Assembly (NCBI GenBank): GCA_037976565.1
Contig: CP137683.1
Span: 6,302,321-6,366,320, forward strand
Direction of reading: 5' to 3'
Source of the DNA: Mesocentrotus franciscanus
Taxonomy: Eukaryota > Echinodermata > Echinoidea > Camarodonta > Strongylocentrotidae
Length of the DNA: 64,000 nt
In this document: positions 46,601 to 56,392 of the stretch, one piece after another
Layout of the letters: every line of letters begins with the position of its first letter
Numbering within the stretch: position 1 is the stretch's first letter
Made by a program: the position numbers and the translations under genes
Notes under the pieces: model-generated
The model's input: only the letters and a program-made list of their open reading frames with translations
Told to the model about the DNA's origin: nothing
The model's database searches: none

Positions 46601-49600
46601 AATGAACCTTCGTGCACATCTCGGAGTTTGTTTTTGTGTTTGTATTTTTGTTATAAAAAGAAAACAAAGACCATAACTACTAATAATGAAATAGTCAACA
46701 GGCAGGTTCATAATAAGGACATTCCCTTTCCCTGATAATCAGCATGATCAGTCGAACAAAGCTTCAGGAAGACTATGAAGTGCCGTACTTTTGTCTAGTT
46801 TTTATTGAATCAATCCTGCTTGACCACCAAATCGTATATCATAACTTAAAACTCAGAAATTTAAAATGATTCAATAGAGGTACAAATATTTCCCATTTTT
46901 GAAATATGTTAACAATTAATTTGTCCCGTTTAATGTTTCTTGAGAATGTGACATATTAAAGCTTACATCTAAAAGTATTCAACAAAGACCCTATACCTCA
47001 ACCAGTCCGCCTTTTATTTTTGAGTTACGAAAAACACTCTCCAAAACACCGTCAAATTTACAAGGGACCGTGTGAAAAATTCAGTTGTTAACTGTACACA
47101 TGTCTAGTCATGTCTAAATCATGGACAGTTGACTGTATGTGGTCTGTGGTTACATAGCACTGTACAAATCCGTTTGCATTCATTCATATTTTCCCCTTTC
47201 CCACAAATGTATTTATGTATCATTATTCCTCTTTTCGTTGGACATTATAAGTGGGATGTGTTCTTAATAACTTTCAATTCAAGTCAAAATAAAGAGTAAA
47301 GTAAGTGCTCCTGTAGTAATACCTTTCTCCAAAGAATGGAACTATATGTTCCACTAGCTGTGTATTTTGTTCTTATTTTAAATGAACACTGTTGCCCATA
47401 AATTTGGAATAATTTTTCTTAACCTCTTTTTATGAAAATGTATAAGTGTCCAATATAGGGAACGAGAGAGAGAGAGAGAGGGGGTGGAGAGAGAGAGAGA
47501 GAGAGAAAGTACGGAGGTCAGATGTTACAGGTCAAAGGGCCAATGAATATACATGTTGGTTAGTCGCATTATAAGTCATGTCCAATTTCAGTAAAATCTT
47601 GTATTGAAAACAAAAATCAAATGGAATCTTGTATTATGATATATTTAAATGGAGCATTATGTGTTAAAAGAACATCCGACCTTAATATACAAATACACTC
47701 TAAAATAAAGCAAAGACAGAAGCAAATGGGTGAAAGTCTGATTGGAATCTGGACAAACATAAGAAAGTTGTGAATTTGTTAAAGTTGTTATTGTTACATG
47801 TACTTAAACTTAGTTGCATTTGTAATGTCACGGTGACGTATTGCCAGATAATTTTCCATTTGTTTCAACAATTACTAAAATTTCAATGTTTCGATATGTA
47901 TGACTCAGGACGGTCTTTTCTTTTCACATGACATACAATTATATGCTATCCATAACATATTTTGTATAGTACCCGAAGGGAAAAGGCACTTAGGAGAAAA
48001 ACAAAACTCAGTGATATGTTTGTACACGACAAACGGGAGAGTTGTCCTAGCTGACTGTGTCACAATCTACTGAACGATGATTCACATATATTTAGTGATC
48101 TCACATTTCACTCATAAAATGAATGTCTTATTATTGGTCTGATTAATTTCATATTTTCTCCAATTTTTTTCTGAAATTGTTCTCCTTTCATACAAATCAA
48201 CTTATCTACAAAGGTCGGATTGCCCTTTAAATATTAATAGGAAGTGGGTGAAGTAGGGGTATGATTTGAACTTTTATTTTTCAGTATTCTCTCCATGAAA
48301 TTATTTTACAGCAAAGATTGACTATATTTACAAGATAATCATACATAATCACTGTGGTATACAAATGAAACGACCGTTCGTTCGTTCATACCTCAAAAAT
48401 AATCACTTCGACATATACATGCACATATATTGAAGGGTCGACATGCAAACAAATCCACTTTGAGTGAACACGATATAGTAATAACATTCACAGGCTTAAA
48501 GAAAAAGCTGGGTGCTGGTCATGCGATTGCATAGTGAAAGAAACGGTGTTTAATTGATCAGAAAAGGTTGATCATCTAGCATATAAGTATCGGTGTGTAC
48601 TGCAAGGTTCTGTAGTCATCAAAATGATTAGAAAATTGTCCCAGTCTTGGTAAAGTAACAACCACTGTACACAGAAAGATGTATATGGGACTAAACAAAC
48701 ATGTGGCATAAAAATCGGGCCTCATTTTTTAAGCTGTTACTTGTCATATTTAGAATATGAAGGCATTTGAAGAGCCATGCTTTTCAGGGCACATTTTTAC
48801 TCTGATGTTTTTCCACACTTGCAAAATAACAATGATAACGCTCACAAACTATTGTTCACCTCTCACTAGAACTCAACCTTCTCTTTAATGATGTAATAGG
48901 TAATGATGATAACAACCTATATTTTCTTTAGCATTTTACAATTCCTTTTAAAAGAAAAGTGGCGGCACACAAGGTTTGTAAAGTCGGGTTTAAGGCACCG
49001 TCTTAATATCACAGATAATATAAAAAGTTCCAGTTGGGACAATCTATAGAAATCGTAATACAAATGTAAAGGAATATCAAGATGATCTTTTTAGTGTAGA
49101 ATTAGAATTATAATTAGAATAACTGACAGTAGATACACATAAATGTGTACCTTTGGGTGACTTGAACTGACTTCAATATCAAGTCTTTGAATGAAGAAGA
49201 CACAGCAGAGGAGTCTCAGGCATCATTACAATGCATATGCTTGGACAAATGGATTCAATAACAACAAGGGTTACACAAACATTAGCTACTTTAATACATC
49301 AAGTATATTCAAATATCAATATATTATCTGAAATTCATTCAGATATAAGACAATGTGATGTGTCTTATAATTTCACAGTTTTGCAATCTTCAAGAACATA
49401 GCAAAAGTACAGTCTAGTGAAAAGAAGAATCGATTTATATGTATTTAGAGGAAATCTTGCTGCCTGTAAATGGGAAATGGTACATAATTCAAAATAGATT
49501 AACACAACTTATTCTATGTTTTGTAGTTCTTTTCTATCCTTTGTAAACTTAATTAAGAAAGAGGAAAGCTGCTAAAACCGTGGATATCTCAAGGTATCGT

Positions 49601-50494
49601 GAAATCTATTCGTGTAAAAGATACAATGTATTCAAAAGTTATTAAATAAAAATCATCATCAGGACCTCGTGATAAGTACATAAAGTACAGAAATGTACTG
49701 ACCCCTACACTACAAAATGCAAACAAATTAATTACTACTGCGATCTGCTACATCATAATACGAATGAAACACATAAAACATGGGCCATTATCAATGAATT
49801 GTTACCATGAGGTCGCATGAGGTTCATCCCGAAATCACTCAAGCAACGTGTTTCAGTGTTTGGCGCTGGCGTGATCACCACGACCAAGTTTAGCAGAACA
49901 ATAGGGACTTTTAGATTTGCACGACGAGAACGTGGACTGCCACGTGTGACATTGTGTTGAGGCACTGGGCCGTGCCCGGCAGTGCCTTAAAAGGACATCA
50001 CAGTGCCTTATAAGGACGTCACACGTTGCAGTCCACTATGTCGATGTGCAAACCTAAAAGTCCCTAATGTTTGGAACCACCAACCTCGACAACTGGCCGG
50101 TATGACGACACATTTCGGTATTCTATACCCCAAGACTCTGACAAGTTGATACCCTTCTTGAGCTTTGATTAGACTAAATAACGAAGGAAATGACACTCGT
50201 GATACTCAAGGTTGTTATTGTGTATTACGCAGATAATCAAACTAACCTATCACGGTGACATGGTATATGGAATCACTCTGCCAACAAGGCTCAGCTTTTA
50301 AACAGTAATTTTGTGGGGTTGAGTGGGTTTTGAGCGCCTTTTCAAGGTCTCTGTCATGCTCTCCCTTCTCTTACTCCACCACCTCCTCACTCTCTTCTGT
50401 CTCCTTCTCCCTCCCTCTCCATCTCGCTCTCTCGCTCTCAATATCTCTCATGTTCCTTTCCATACTCTCCTTTCTCTTCCTCCACCACCTCCTT

Positions 50495-50528
<34 letters not shown>

Positions 50529-50872
50529 CTCTTTTCTTTCTTTCTCCCTCTCTCTCTCTCTCTCTCTTTCTTTCTCTGTCTCTCTCACTCTCACTGAGCT
50601 CTCTCTCTCTCTCTCTTCCTCACCCTCTCTGTCTCTCTCTCTCTCCTCTCTTCGTCCCCCTCTAGCTCTCTCTCTCTCTATCTCTTTCACTCTTCCTTCC
50701 CTTTTTTCCTTCTCTTTTACCCTCCTATACTATACGCCATTGCATATATGGGATGAAATGTATATAAAACATAATCAATGCCATCTACAATGAAATTCCA
50801 AAGTTGCTTCTTACCAACAGCGGCGGTGAAGACCATGCAGAAAATCAACCATTTGTTGATCACGAAAGCCAT
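37444..50872 (-). CDS. secreted invertebrate-type (i-type) lysozyme, complete, three exons
   Basis: Coding exons 50872-50815, 41119-40931 and 37670-37444; both introns are GT-AG and phase 1; 474 nt, 157 residues. Exon 1 encodes the signal peptide ([19 protein letters not shown]). The mature part has [13 protein letters not shown] with the expected catalytic Glu (E40), [16 protein letters not shown] with the expected catalytic Asp (D54), and the family C-terminus [19 protein letters not shown]. Family role: hydrolysis of bacterial peptidoglycan outside the cell (digestion or immunity); some members also have isopeptidase activity. Oddities: only eight mature cysteines. Two usual positions are changed (CLRC to CLKS, and a later Cys to Ala in CSEKAV). 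Introns of 9.7 and 3.3 kb are full of transposons. No second lysozyme copy is seen. Confidence 0.93.
38075..38330. repeat. dispersed repeat family R1, copy 2
   Basis: Same order of blocks as 15690-15960 (TTTTAGTACAGG, ATATGTCACAGAGTT, TAACTTTCTTA). In lysozyme intron 2. Confidence 0.55.
38766..38945 (+). pseudogene. LINE 3' fragment
   Basis: Translation [15 protein letters not shown] is the usual end of a CR1-like reverse transcriptase. It is followed by CAAGCGCATAGGGACAC and a CGCCATACAAG-type 3' UTR. In lysozyme intron 2. Confidence 0.55.
39003..39541. mobile_element. TTAA-flanked MITE family T2, 539 bp, copy 1
   Basis: Ends AGGTACTATGTCCCATTTGC and GCAAAAGGGACATAGTATCT, inverted with two mismatches. 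TTAA on both sides (38999-39002, 39542-39545). About 95% like 51260-51793 by eye. No transposase. Confidence 0.85.
40017..40337. mobile_element. ANT-target MITE, outer copy, split by a younger copy
   Basis: Ends AGGGACTTTTAGATTTGCAC and the inverse. Flanked by ATT on both sides. A second copy of the same family is inserted at 40068-40230. The unsplit arrangement is seen at 49903-50063. Confidence 0.85.
40068..40230. mobile_element. ANT-target MITE, inner (younger) copy
   Basis: Complete 163-bp copy flanked by AAT and ATT. The homologous uninterrupted sequence at about 49953 reads GAC-ATT-GTGT. Confidence 0.85.
40444..40512. repeat. near-perfect hairpin, 29-bp stem
   Basis: AGCATGTTCGGCTACGGCT pairs with AGCCGTAGCCGAACATGCT, with flanking paired bases and an 11-base loop (ACTGACAACTC). 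In an element arm junction rather than an RNA gene. Confidence 0.8.
40739..40873. mobile_element. foldback MITE, 135 bp
   Basis: GCGAGTGCATTAGTGAAT and CATGCAGGTTAAGTCA pair with TGACTTAACCTGCGTG and ATTCACCAATGCACTCAC. It lies about 60 bases downstream of lysozyme exon 2. Confidence 0.7.
40931..41119 (-). CDS. i-type lysozyme exon 2, catalytic residues
   Basis: Acceptor ATCATAG, donor GTAAGT, 189 nt. It holds the catalytic Glu (INES) and Asp (RMDGG) segments and [17 protein letters not shown]. An in-frame Met near its start could mislead automatic annotation into starting here without the signal peptide. Confidence 0.93.
41158..41181. repeat. (ACT)n microsatellite
   Basis: About eight TAC/ACT triplets close to the acceptor of lysozyme exon 2. 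Confidence 0.9.
41464..41637. mobile_element. MITE, 174 bp, 4-bp target duplication
   Basis: CTTAGTTCCATGCTAAAT and ATTTGCATGGAACTAAG are inverted ends; CAAG flanks both sides (41460-41463, 41638-41641). In lysozyme intron 1. Confidence 0.6.
42937..44011 (+). pseudogene. HARBI1-like DDE transposase, two frameshifts
   Basis: Starts [10 protein letters not shown], then Glu/Gln/Pro-rich, then [12 protein letters not shown]. The DDE domain shows [11 protein letters not shown] (first Asp), [11 protein letters not shown] (second Asp) and [13 protein letters not shown] (Glu). One frameshift is at a C run near 43460 (stop at 43474-43476) and a second near 43620-43630. The last frame ends at 44011. 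This matches the HARBI1/DDE_Tnp_4 family in order and length. The protein cannot be made intact from this copy. Confidence 0.9.
44506..44765. repeat. GA-rich low-complexity tracts and TA microsatellite
   Basis: GA-rich stretches at 44510-44590 and 44680-44750, then (TA)n at 44750-44766, inside the Harbinger element 3' to the transposase. Confidence 0.85.
45395..45500 (-). repeat. tRNA-derived SINE fragment
   Basis: GTCAAGGAG-TAAGCGCCGATC and AACCACGAACTCTGTATTTCC with a following ACCACTAGACTA resemble an inverted tRNA-related SINE head. A sister piece at 45790-45870 shares GTCAAGGAGATGAGTGCC and GACCTCTGCATTTCCGGT. Confidence 0.45.
45790..45870 (-). repeat. tRNA-derived SINE fragment
   Basis: Read on minus: TGCAGAGGTCGTGGGTTCTAA, a degenerate B-box region. 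Same family as 45395-45500. Confidence 0.45.
45871..49902. other. lysozyme intron 1, mostly unremarkable
   Basis: AT-rich intronic sequence. A GA microsatellite is at 47465-47508, a diverged R1 repeat at about 47990-48230, and a truncated TTAA MITE at 48500-48692. No exon or RNA gene could be supported. Confidence 0.5.
48500..48692. mobile_element. truncated inverted copy of the 7.8 kb TTAA MITE
   Basis: Read on minus it matches the right half of 7811-8187 (TCCCATATACATCTTTCTGTG, GATGATCAACGTT/AACCTT, GCAATCGCATGACC). The TTAA end is kept at 48496-48499; the other end is lost. Confidence 0.75.
49903..50063. mobile_element. ANT-target MITE, 161 bp
   Basis: Ends AGGGACTTTTAGATTTGCAC and the inverse, with AAT on both sides. 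In lysozyme intron 1, about 750 bases from the signal-peptide exon. Confidence 0.85.
50380..50715. repeat. polypyrimidine tract, (CT)n-rich
   Basis: About 330 bases of CT-rich low complexity. Open frames in all phases here are artefacts. Close to lysozyme exon 1 and purine-rich on the sense strand of that gene. Confidence 0.9.
50815..50872 (-). CDS. i-type lysozyme exon 1, signal peptide
   Basis: ATG at 50872 in context CGACATGG; 58 nt ending GTTG/GTAAGA. It encodes a 19-residue hydrophobic leader. Phase 1 matches exon 2 (giving Gly-Thr-Met-Ala). The distance of 9.7 kb to exon 2 makes it easy to miss. Confidence 0.85.
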
Positions 50873-51054
50873 GTCGACAATCACTGCTTTTTAAATCCAC
50901 CTGCTAGCGTTGGGCATAGATCAGTCGGCACTGAATGCTGCTTATTTAATATTCTGTTATTTTTTTGTTCCAAGGCTTTTGACGGTGTGCACGCAGGGGA
51001 AACTCGATATAACGAGGTCGGCCATGCATAACGAGGTAAAGGCTGGCTCACACT

Positions 51055-51217
51055 AGGGACTTTTAGATTTGCACGTCGACGTAGTAGACTGCAACGTGTG
51101 CCATTCTTTCAAGGCAATGGCCCCTGCCCGGCAGTGTCTTAAAAGGACGTCACATTACCTTAAAAGGATGTCACCGTGGCAGTCCACGTTCTCGTCGTGT
51201 AAAATCTAAAAGTCCCT
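51055..51217. mobile_element. ANT-target MITE, 163 bp
   Basis: Flanked by ACT (left) and ATT (right). The empty site in copy 1 (about 30427) reads CAC-ACT-ATGACG. Confidence 0.85.
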
Positions 51218-51259
51218 ATTATGACGAATAGGGGGTACCGCTGCGGCAAGCTACGTTAA

Positions 51260-51793
51260 AGGTACTATGTCCCATTTGCAGGCCCCAAAAATGAAAAGGT
51301 TAAATTCCAACGGCATTTGAAAGACAATACTAATTTAGAACTTCCCTTAAAAAAGGGGGGCTTGAAAATGTCTTTAAGTGGGAAAATAACGACTATTAGT
51401 TGTCGAATCGACTTAGGAGCTATAGAGCCAGTAAGTAATAGTCTGATTTTTCAGACCATTGTACCGAATGGTCGTACGTTTTATGCTGCGCAAAGATTCA
51501 ATCAGTTTAATTTTGGCCATTACAAGAAGTGGGTTATTGATGTAGACAAATGCTCATGTACCCTTTACAGCTCATTTTATGTATGTTATTACCAAAGATG
51601 AAAAAAGCCAGTCAGTCACTCAATAGTGTCTGACAGTGAAGTCTAGCAAGTAAACGGGTTTCCTTGCATAATTTGAATATTAGGACACTGCTAACGTTTA
51701 AATTTCACAGATAGGACATACATGACATATTCATAATTCGACCTGCAAAGTTCTACAGAATTTGATGTTGGCTGCAAAAGGGACATAGTATCT
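51260..51793. mobile_element. TTAA-flanked MITE family T2, copy 2
   Basis: TTAA at 51256-51259 and 51794-51797. The empty site at 30459-30462 reads CTACG-TTAA-GCTGCG. A 94-codon open frame inside is broken in the 39.0 kb copy, so it is probably not a gene. Confidence 0.9.
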
Positions 51794-52463
51794 TTAAGCT
51801 GCGAATTGCAATATTGAATTTCCCGCCAATCATCGTGTGTTGCCTTCAATTGTCGCTGACGAATCCGCTAGCGACCGCAGACGGCCGAAATTATCAGTCG
51901 CGTCCGTCGGCAAATTTACAGCATGTTGAAAATTTTGTGGCGGCAAAAAAAAAAAAAAAAAAATCGTTATTCCGTTCAGATTTCTTTGGAGACCGCAACC
52001 CTCGTTTCCTTGATGTTTCCATGCCGTGCGATTCCGTCTCTAGTCGTTTTGAGGTCGTCACAATTTCGTTGGTAGTCGTTGTCGCTGTCAACGAACATTG
52101 ACGGCAAAACAACGGCAAGTGACGTCACATCTCGAACCCTGACGACACATTGCGCGGCAAGTAACGAAATTGTAACAACCCTGGTGCGACGATGGATTGC
52201 GAATTTTGGCCGGAGGGTGCCGGTTGATGACTGTTGATGGAGGGTCGTTTGCGAGTACCTACGGCATTGCAACGGTGGTCTGCAATGGGTTACGATTTTG
52301 CAACGATGGTTCACGATTTTAAACTTTTTGTGCGATTTTCCACGTTTTGTGACGTCAGTGACCCGCACACACACAGGCTTTGATGTCGGCCGCTGAGTCA
52401 CGTCACCGTCGCCGCAACCCACCCTCAGCCAATCCGCTGCCAGCCGTCTGACCTCGTTCCTAA

Positions 52464-52831
52464 TTGTTGCCAACGGCTCCATCATTTACGGCTCCATCAT
52501 CAACGGCTCCATCATCGACGTCGTCTCCATCATCAACGGCTACATCATCATCGACAGCTCTATCATCATCGACGGCTTCACCATCCAATGCTTTATCATC
52601 AAGGGCTTCTTTATCAACGTCAGCAGCTAGAGTAACTTGGTGTGGACCATCTACATGTGTACCATGTGCAATATATGCGATAGATCATCAACAACATCTA
52701 CCCACTTATGCGCAATACAATCTGTTGAAATAGCCAATTTGATACACAGCAAATATCCTTCCATTACAAATCATGACTGTATTTGTAATGCCTGTCGTCT
52801 GAAGTACAGAAGTAAAGTTCAACATATATGA
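52464..52831 (+). CDS. possible coding remnant: Ser/Thr-rich repeat then a CxxC...CxxC segment
   Basis: A CATCATCGACGG-like microsatellite gives a Ser/Thr-rich frame (52464-52733). An overlapping frame (52637-52831) reads CTMCNICDRSS and ends HDCICNACRLKYRSK, two CxxC pairs about 38 residues apart with a following Arg-Leu-Lys. This looks like a zinc-binding module found in invertebrate repeat-associated proteins, but I cannot name it. No splice context was established. Confidence 0.25.
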
Positions 52832-53214
52832 ATTACACACTTTTTTTTCAAATGTTTTAAATTTAAACGCAAAAGACAAAAATCACAATATTCTGAACTG
52901 AAATATGTGACATGTGTCACAACAATCGAGGCTTCAATGTGTGATAACTTGCCACAGAATAGAATTTCTAGTACCTGTACATGTACATATTATTTATATT
53001 GTAATGTTTGTTCCTTGAAATATTACATGCATAACATCGTTTATAAAGTTGGATAATAAGCAATGCTTAAATATTACAAACTTGTATTGATGATATTAAT
53101 AATTGATATTATAAAAATTGTTAAAAATAAATTTTTCATAAACAAATGTCATGTTTCGACGTGCAACTCAAAACAAAAGGGTGAACTCAAAATTAATCTA
53201 GATGGAAATATATT

Positions 53215-54260
53215 AAAAACAAGTATGTAATGTGAGATATCTTGGAAGTTGGAGTTGATGTAGATTTGCACCTTACATGGGATATTCACATTGAACATTT
53301 ATGTTAATTACTTTCGTCTAAAGTACATGCATTAAGAAGCTTTTGCTCAACTGTAAATAGTAATTTATTGAACACCTTATATAAGACAACTATACAATCT
53401 TGCATTGATTACGCTTGTTCAGTTTGGGAAAACCGTTCTTCTAAAAACAGGGAATAAATACTTAAACTCCAAAAACGGACAGCAGGAATAGTTACAAATA
53501 AATTTGATTACTCTAACCGCACATGTGACGTTTTTTTCTGAATGGCAAATGTTTGAGCTAAGGCATGATTACTTCCTCGCCTCATTAGCATACATGGATG
53601 TATTTACGGTCTTGCCCCCGATATGGAATAATTATAATACTAGAAATTCTGATACATTTGTTGTTCAACCGAAGCCAAATATAGAGTGTTTTAACTTTTA
53701 AACAATCTTTTCAATATGCAAGTGGGAAAGTGTGGAACAATTTATCATCTAATATTCAATTCTTCAACACATTTAAACATACATATAAGGAGAAAAACTT
53801 ATCATGAATTTATAATTATATTATATTTAAGCATACCAATTGAATTGCCAAATATATTCCATGGGCGTCCTTACATATTTTTAGTACTCTCCATAAATAT
53901 ACTTCTTATTGTATTCGCCATCCATACATCTCTTTGACTTTATCTCTCGTTCTACTAATCTTTTTCCTCTTGATATGGTACAGATTTATTTTTATTGATC
54001 TTTATCTAAATTGTTCTATCTTGTTTAAATATTTACAATTTAAAGAAGTGTCATTATCCAAATGCCTTGTATTTTTTAACTACTATGTATGTATGAATAT
54101 TTGTGTACATGTGTATCATGAACTTTTTTATTTTAAACCTTTGAAATGTATTTTAATGTTTACATACATTCATTGTGGTGTATTTCAATCAGGACCATGA
54201 TGAAAAACAGCTTTGCTGATCAGGTTTATCCTGAATAAAGATTCTCAAATAATGAAATAA
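53215..54260 (+). pseudogene. CR1-like LINE, reverse transcriptase C-terminus and 3' UTR
   Basis: Broken frames encode YLGVGVDVDLHLTW, LYKTTIQSCIDYACSVW, LQKRTAGIVTNKF and SGKVWNNLSSNIQ. The 3' UTR ends TTTATCCTGAATAAAG and a short A-rich AATAAAT tail. Several stops and frameshifts. Confidence 0.8.
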
Positions 54261-54443
54261 ATAGATAAATGCAGTTTCAAATAATTGTTAAAAGATACTC
54301 TGTTTTAAGCAGTTTTGTTGTATTGGGATTTGCCCATCTTCATTTCATCTCATATGTATATGTATTTATCAACATGCATAAGGCCAGCTAGGTCTGAATT
54401 GCTGTTTAATCTTGCTGGGAAGAAAATACTTATACATGGTACA

Positions 54444-54691
54444 CAGGGGCGGATCCAGCCGGCGCAAGAGATGGGGCCCAAAAAGGGGCCCACTTCGTGA
54501 GAAAATTTGAAAATCGTGCCGGTCGATTTTCCGCTCAGTGGAGGGGGTAGTGAGCACAACATTTTTTTTTGCCATTGAAAATTGGAAAATCGTGTCGGTC
54601 GATTTTCCGCTCAGTAGGGGGGGGGTAGGGAGCACATTTTTTTCACCCCTTGAGTGCCAGGAGGGGCCCGGGCCCCCTGGATCCGCCACTG
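54444..54691. mobile_element. short hAT-like MITE, copy 2
   Basis: Ends CAGGGGCGGATCCAGCCGGC and CCCCCTGGATCCGCCACTG, with a perfect 8-bp duplication ATGGTACA (54436-54443, 54692-54699). An internal direct repeat of about 80 bases (AAAATCGTG-CGGTCGATTTTCCG) is present. Confidence 0.9.
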
Positions 54692-54699
54692 ATGGTACA

Positions 54700-55450
54700 C
54701 ATGTATCTTATCATGAACATGGTGCCATGTAAGTCTCAGCTTTTATCAAGTTTTATGCTTTTGAAATAAAATGTTTTGTTCGTTTGATTTCATATGAATG
54801 TGTGACTTGTTTTACTTGTTTCACCTTTGTGATTGCAATTCACAACAAAGTTGCTCAGAAATTCAGTTCAAATGGGGTTATGGTTTAGAGTGCTTTCAGA
54901 ACAGGGTGTAATGTTGAAATGCAAAATTTGCCAATTTTTTGGAAAGTATGAGAAATGTCCATAGAGGAGGAAAGAAGAGAGAGAGAGACAGAAAGGGGGA
55001 CAGAGAGAGAGAGAGGGGGCAGAGAGAGACACACACAAAGAGACAGAGTGAGAGAAGTGGATGAAGGGAGAGTATGAGCACCAAGGCGTAAATGATCATA
55101 TATGATTGAAGCATGTCTGTAAAAACGTAACTCAACAACCGAGCCTCCGAGGCTTCACTAGCTACTAGCAGCATGCAGCAAAACATACATTCACCGACAC
55201 CGTTTTGAACTAACGGGACAGAACAAATTCGGGAGGGTAATTATATTTATCATCACTGGTGCTAAGACCGTACAGGAGATATGTATTTTACAACTTGAAG
55301 ACGACTGATACTTTAATTAATACAGAAGAGTATATTTACGGGTACGTAAGTGGTTTCATAAGCCCAAACGACCGAGTAACTGCCTTTCTATTTTTATCTC
55401 CAAAACCCCGGGCGACATAGCAGACATGACAAACATTTTGACGTCATGCT
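54700..55450. other. intergenic, no gene seen
   Basis: A GA-rich tract at 54970-55060; otherwise nothing recognised. Confidence 0.4.
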
Positions 55451-55722
55451 AGTGCGCGTGCGTGGAGTAGCCATTTCTGAAGCGGCTAAGTGAACATGCA
55501 TCAGATTCTGGTGGATGCTGACCCATTTACCACTATATTTCAAAACCATCAGGTTTGATCAGTTTGATTATATGACTTTCCCTGGAGTTCCTATTTCAGC
55601 TTTTTGTCCGGTCAAATCAATCAGATATATGAAAATCGGTATGAGTAAAACATTTGTTTGGATTTTCATATCGAATGTTCTTTTATCTAACCACTCTGAA
55701 AAAAATGAGACATTTAGACAAG
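55451..55722. repeat. source-like copy of a segment found inside hAT copy 4
   Basis: GTGCGCGTGCGTGGAGTAGC through GAAAAAAATGAGACATTTAG is repeated at 56589-56898. An AAGTTC-repeat follows at 55722-55745. Confidence 0.8.
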
Positions 55723-55745
55723 TTCAAGTTCAAGTTCAAGTTTAT

Positions 55746-56321
55746 TCAAACCAAATCAAACATAAACAATGGTACAAGATATAACAGCAAGGAACACAAG
55801 AATGATAGGTTTGGAGCTTTTTTAAACGAGATATTACGATCTAAAATCAGGTTTTCAATTGTGCTTTTGTGAGGTCCTTGATCCTGGATAAACTAGCGCT
55901 TTTTGCGGACCTGCGGACTAAACCATGTAGTAGGTCCATGATCAAACCATAGAGATATCTCTGGATCAAACACACAGCTAGCGTACACAGCCGCAATACA
56001 CAACGTACATGGGAATAGTCGGGTACGTACACAACACACTGCCTTACGTGGTAGAGTGGTACGGTACGTACTGTGTGCATGTGTGTATACGGTTCGTGAT
56101 AGATTCACGTACGGCGAGCTTTTTATGCTGCGAGTATTCAGGGATCAGGGATTTGGCTTACAAAAGCGGGCATATGAGAAAATCATTTGAGGTGTCGTAG
56201 TTTGTATTCTGCCCCATCTGGGCAGGCCGCTGACAGGCAGGATTTTTTCAACGGGGGGTTTGCTCGAAACACACCCATAAAAAAAATTGGGGGGTTATTG
56301 TTAAATTGTTACAACAACAAC
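55746..56321. other. intergenic, no gene seen
   Basis: Short stretches rich in TACGT words (56010-56110). No coding or RNA feature supported. Confidence 0.4.
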
Positions 56322-56354
56322 CAGGTGCGGATCCAGGGGGCGGGCCTTGCCCCC

Positions 56355-56392
<38 letters not shown>

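Larger units (their letters stand above)
51003..52460. repeat. TATAACGAG-containing repeat, copy 2, with two nested MITEs
   Basis: Same family as 30386-31600. It is interrupted at 51055-51217 and 51260-51793 by MITEs whose empty sites are in copy 1, and it lacks the MITE found in copy 1. It lies directly 5' of the lysozyme start. Confidence 0.75.

Noticed and set aside
50323..50793. 156-codon Leu/Ser frame
   Set aside because: Product of a CT-rich microsatellite, open in several frames.
51317..51601. 94-codon frame inside a TTAA MITE
   Set aside because: The near-identical copy at 39.0 kb has a stop in it, and the frame has no recognisable features.
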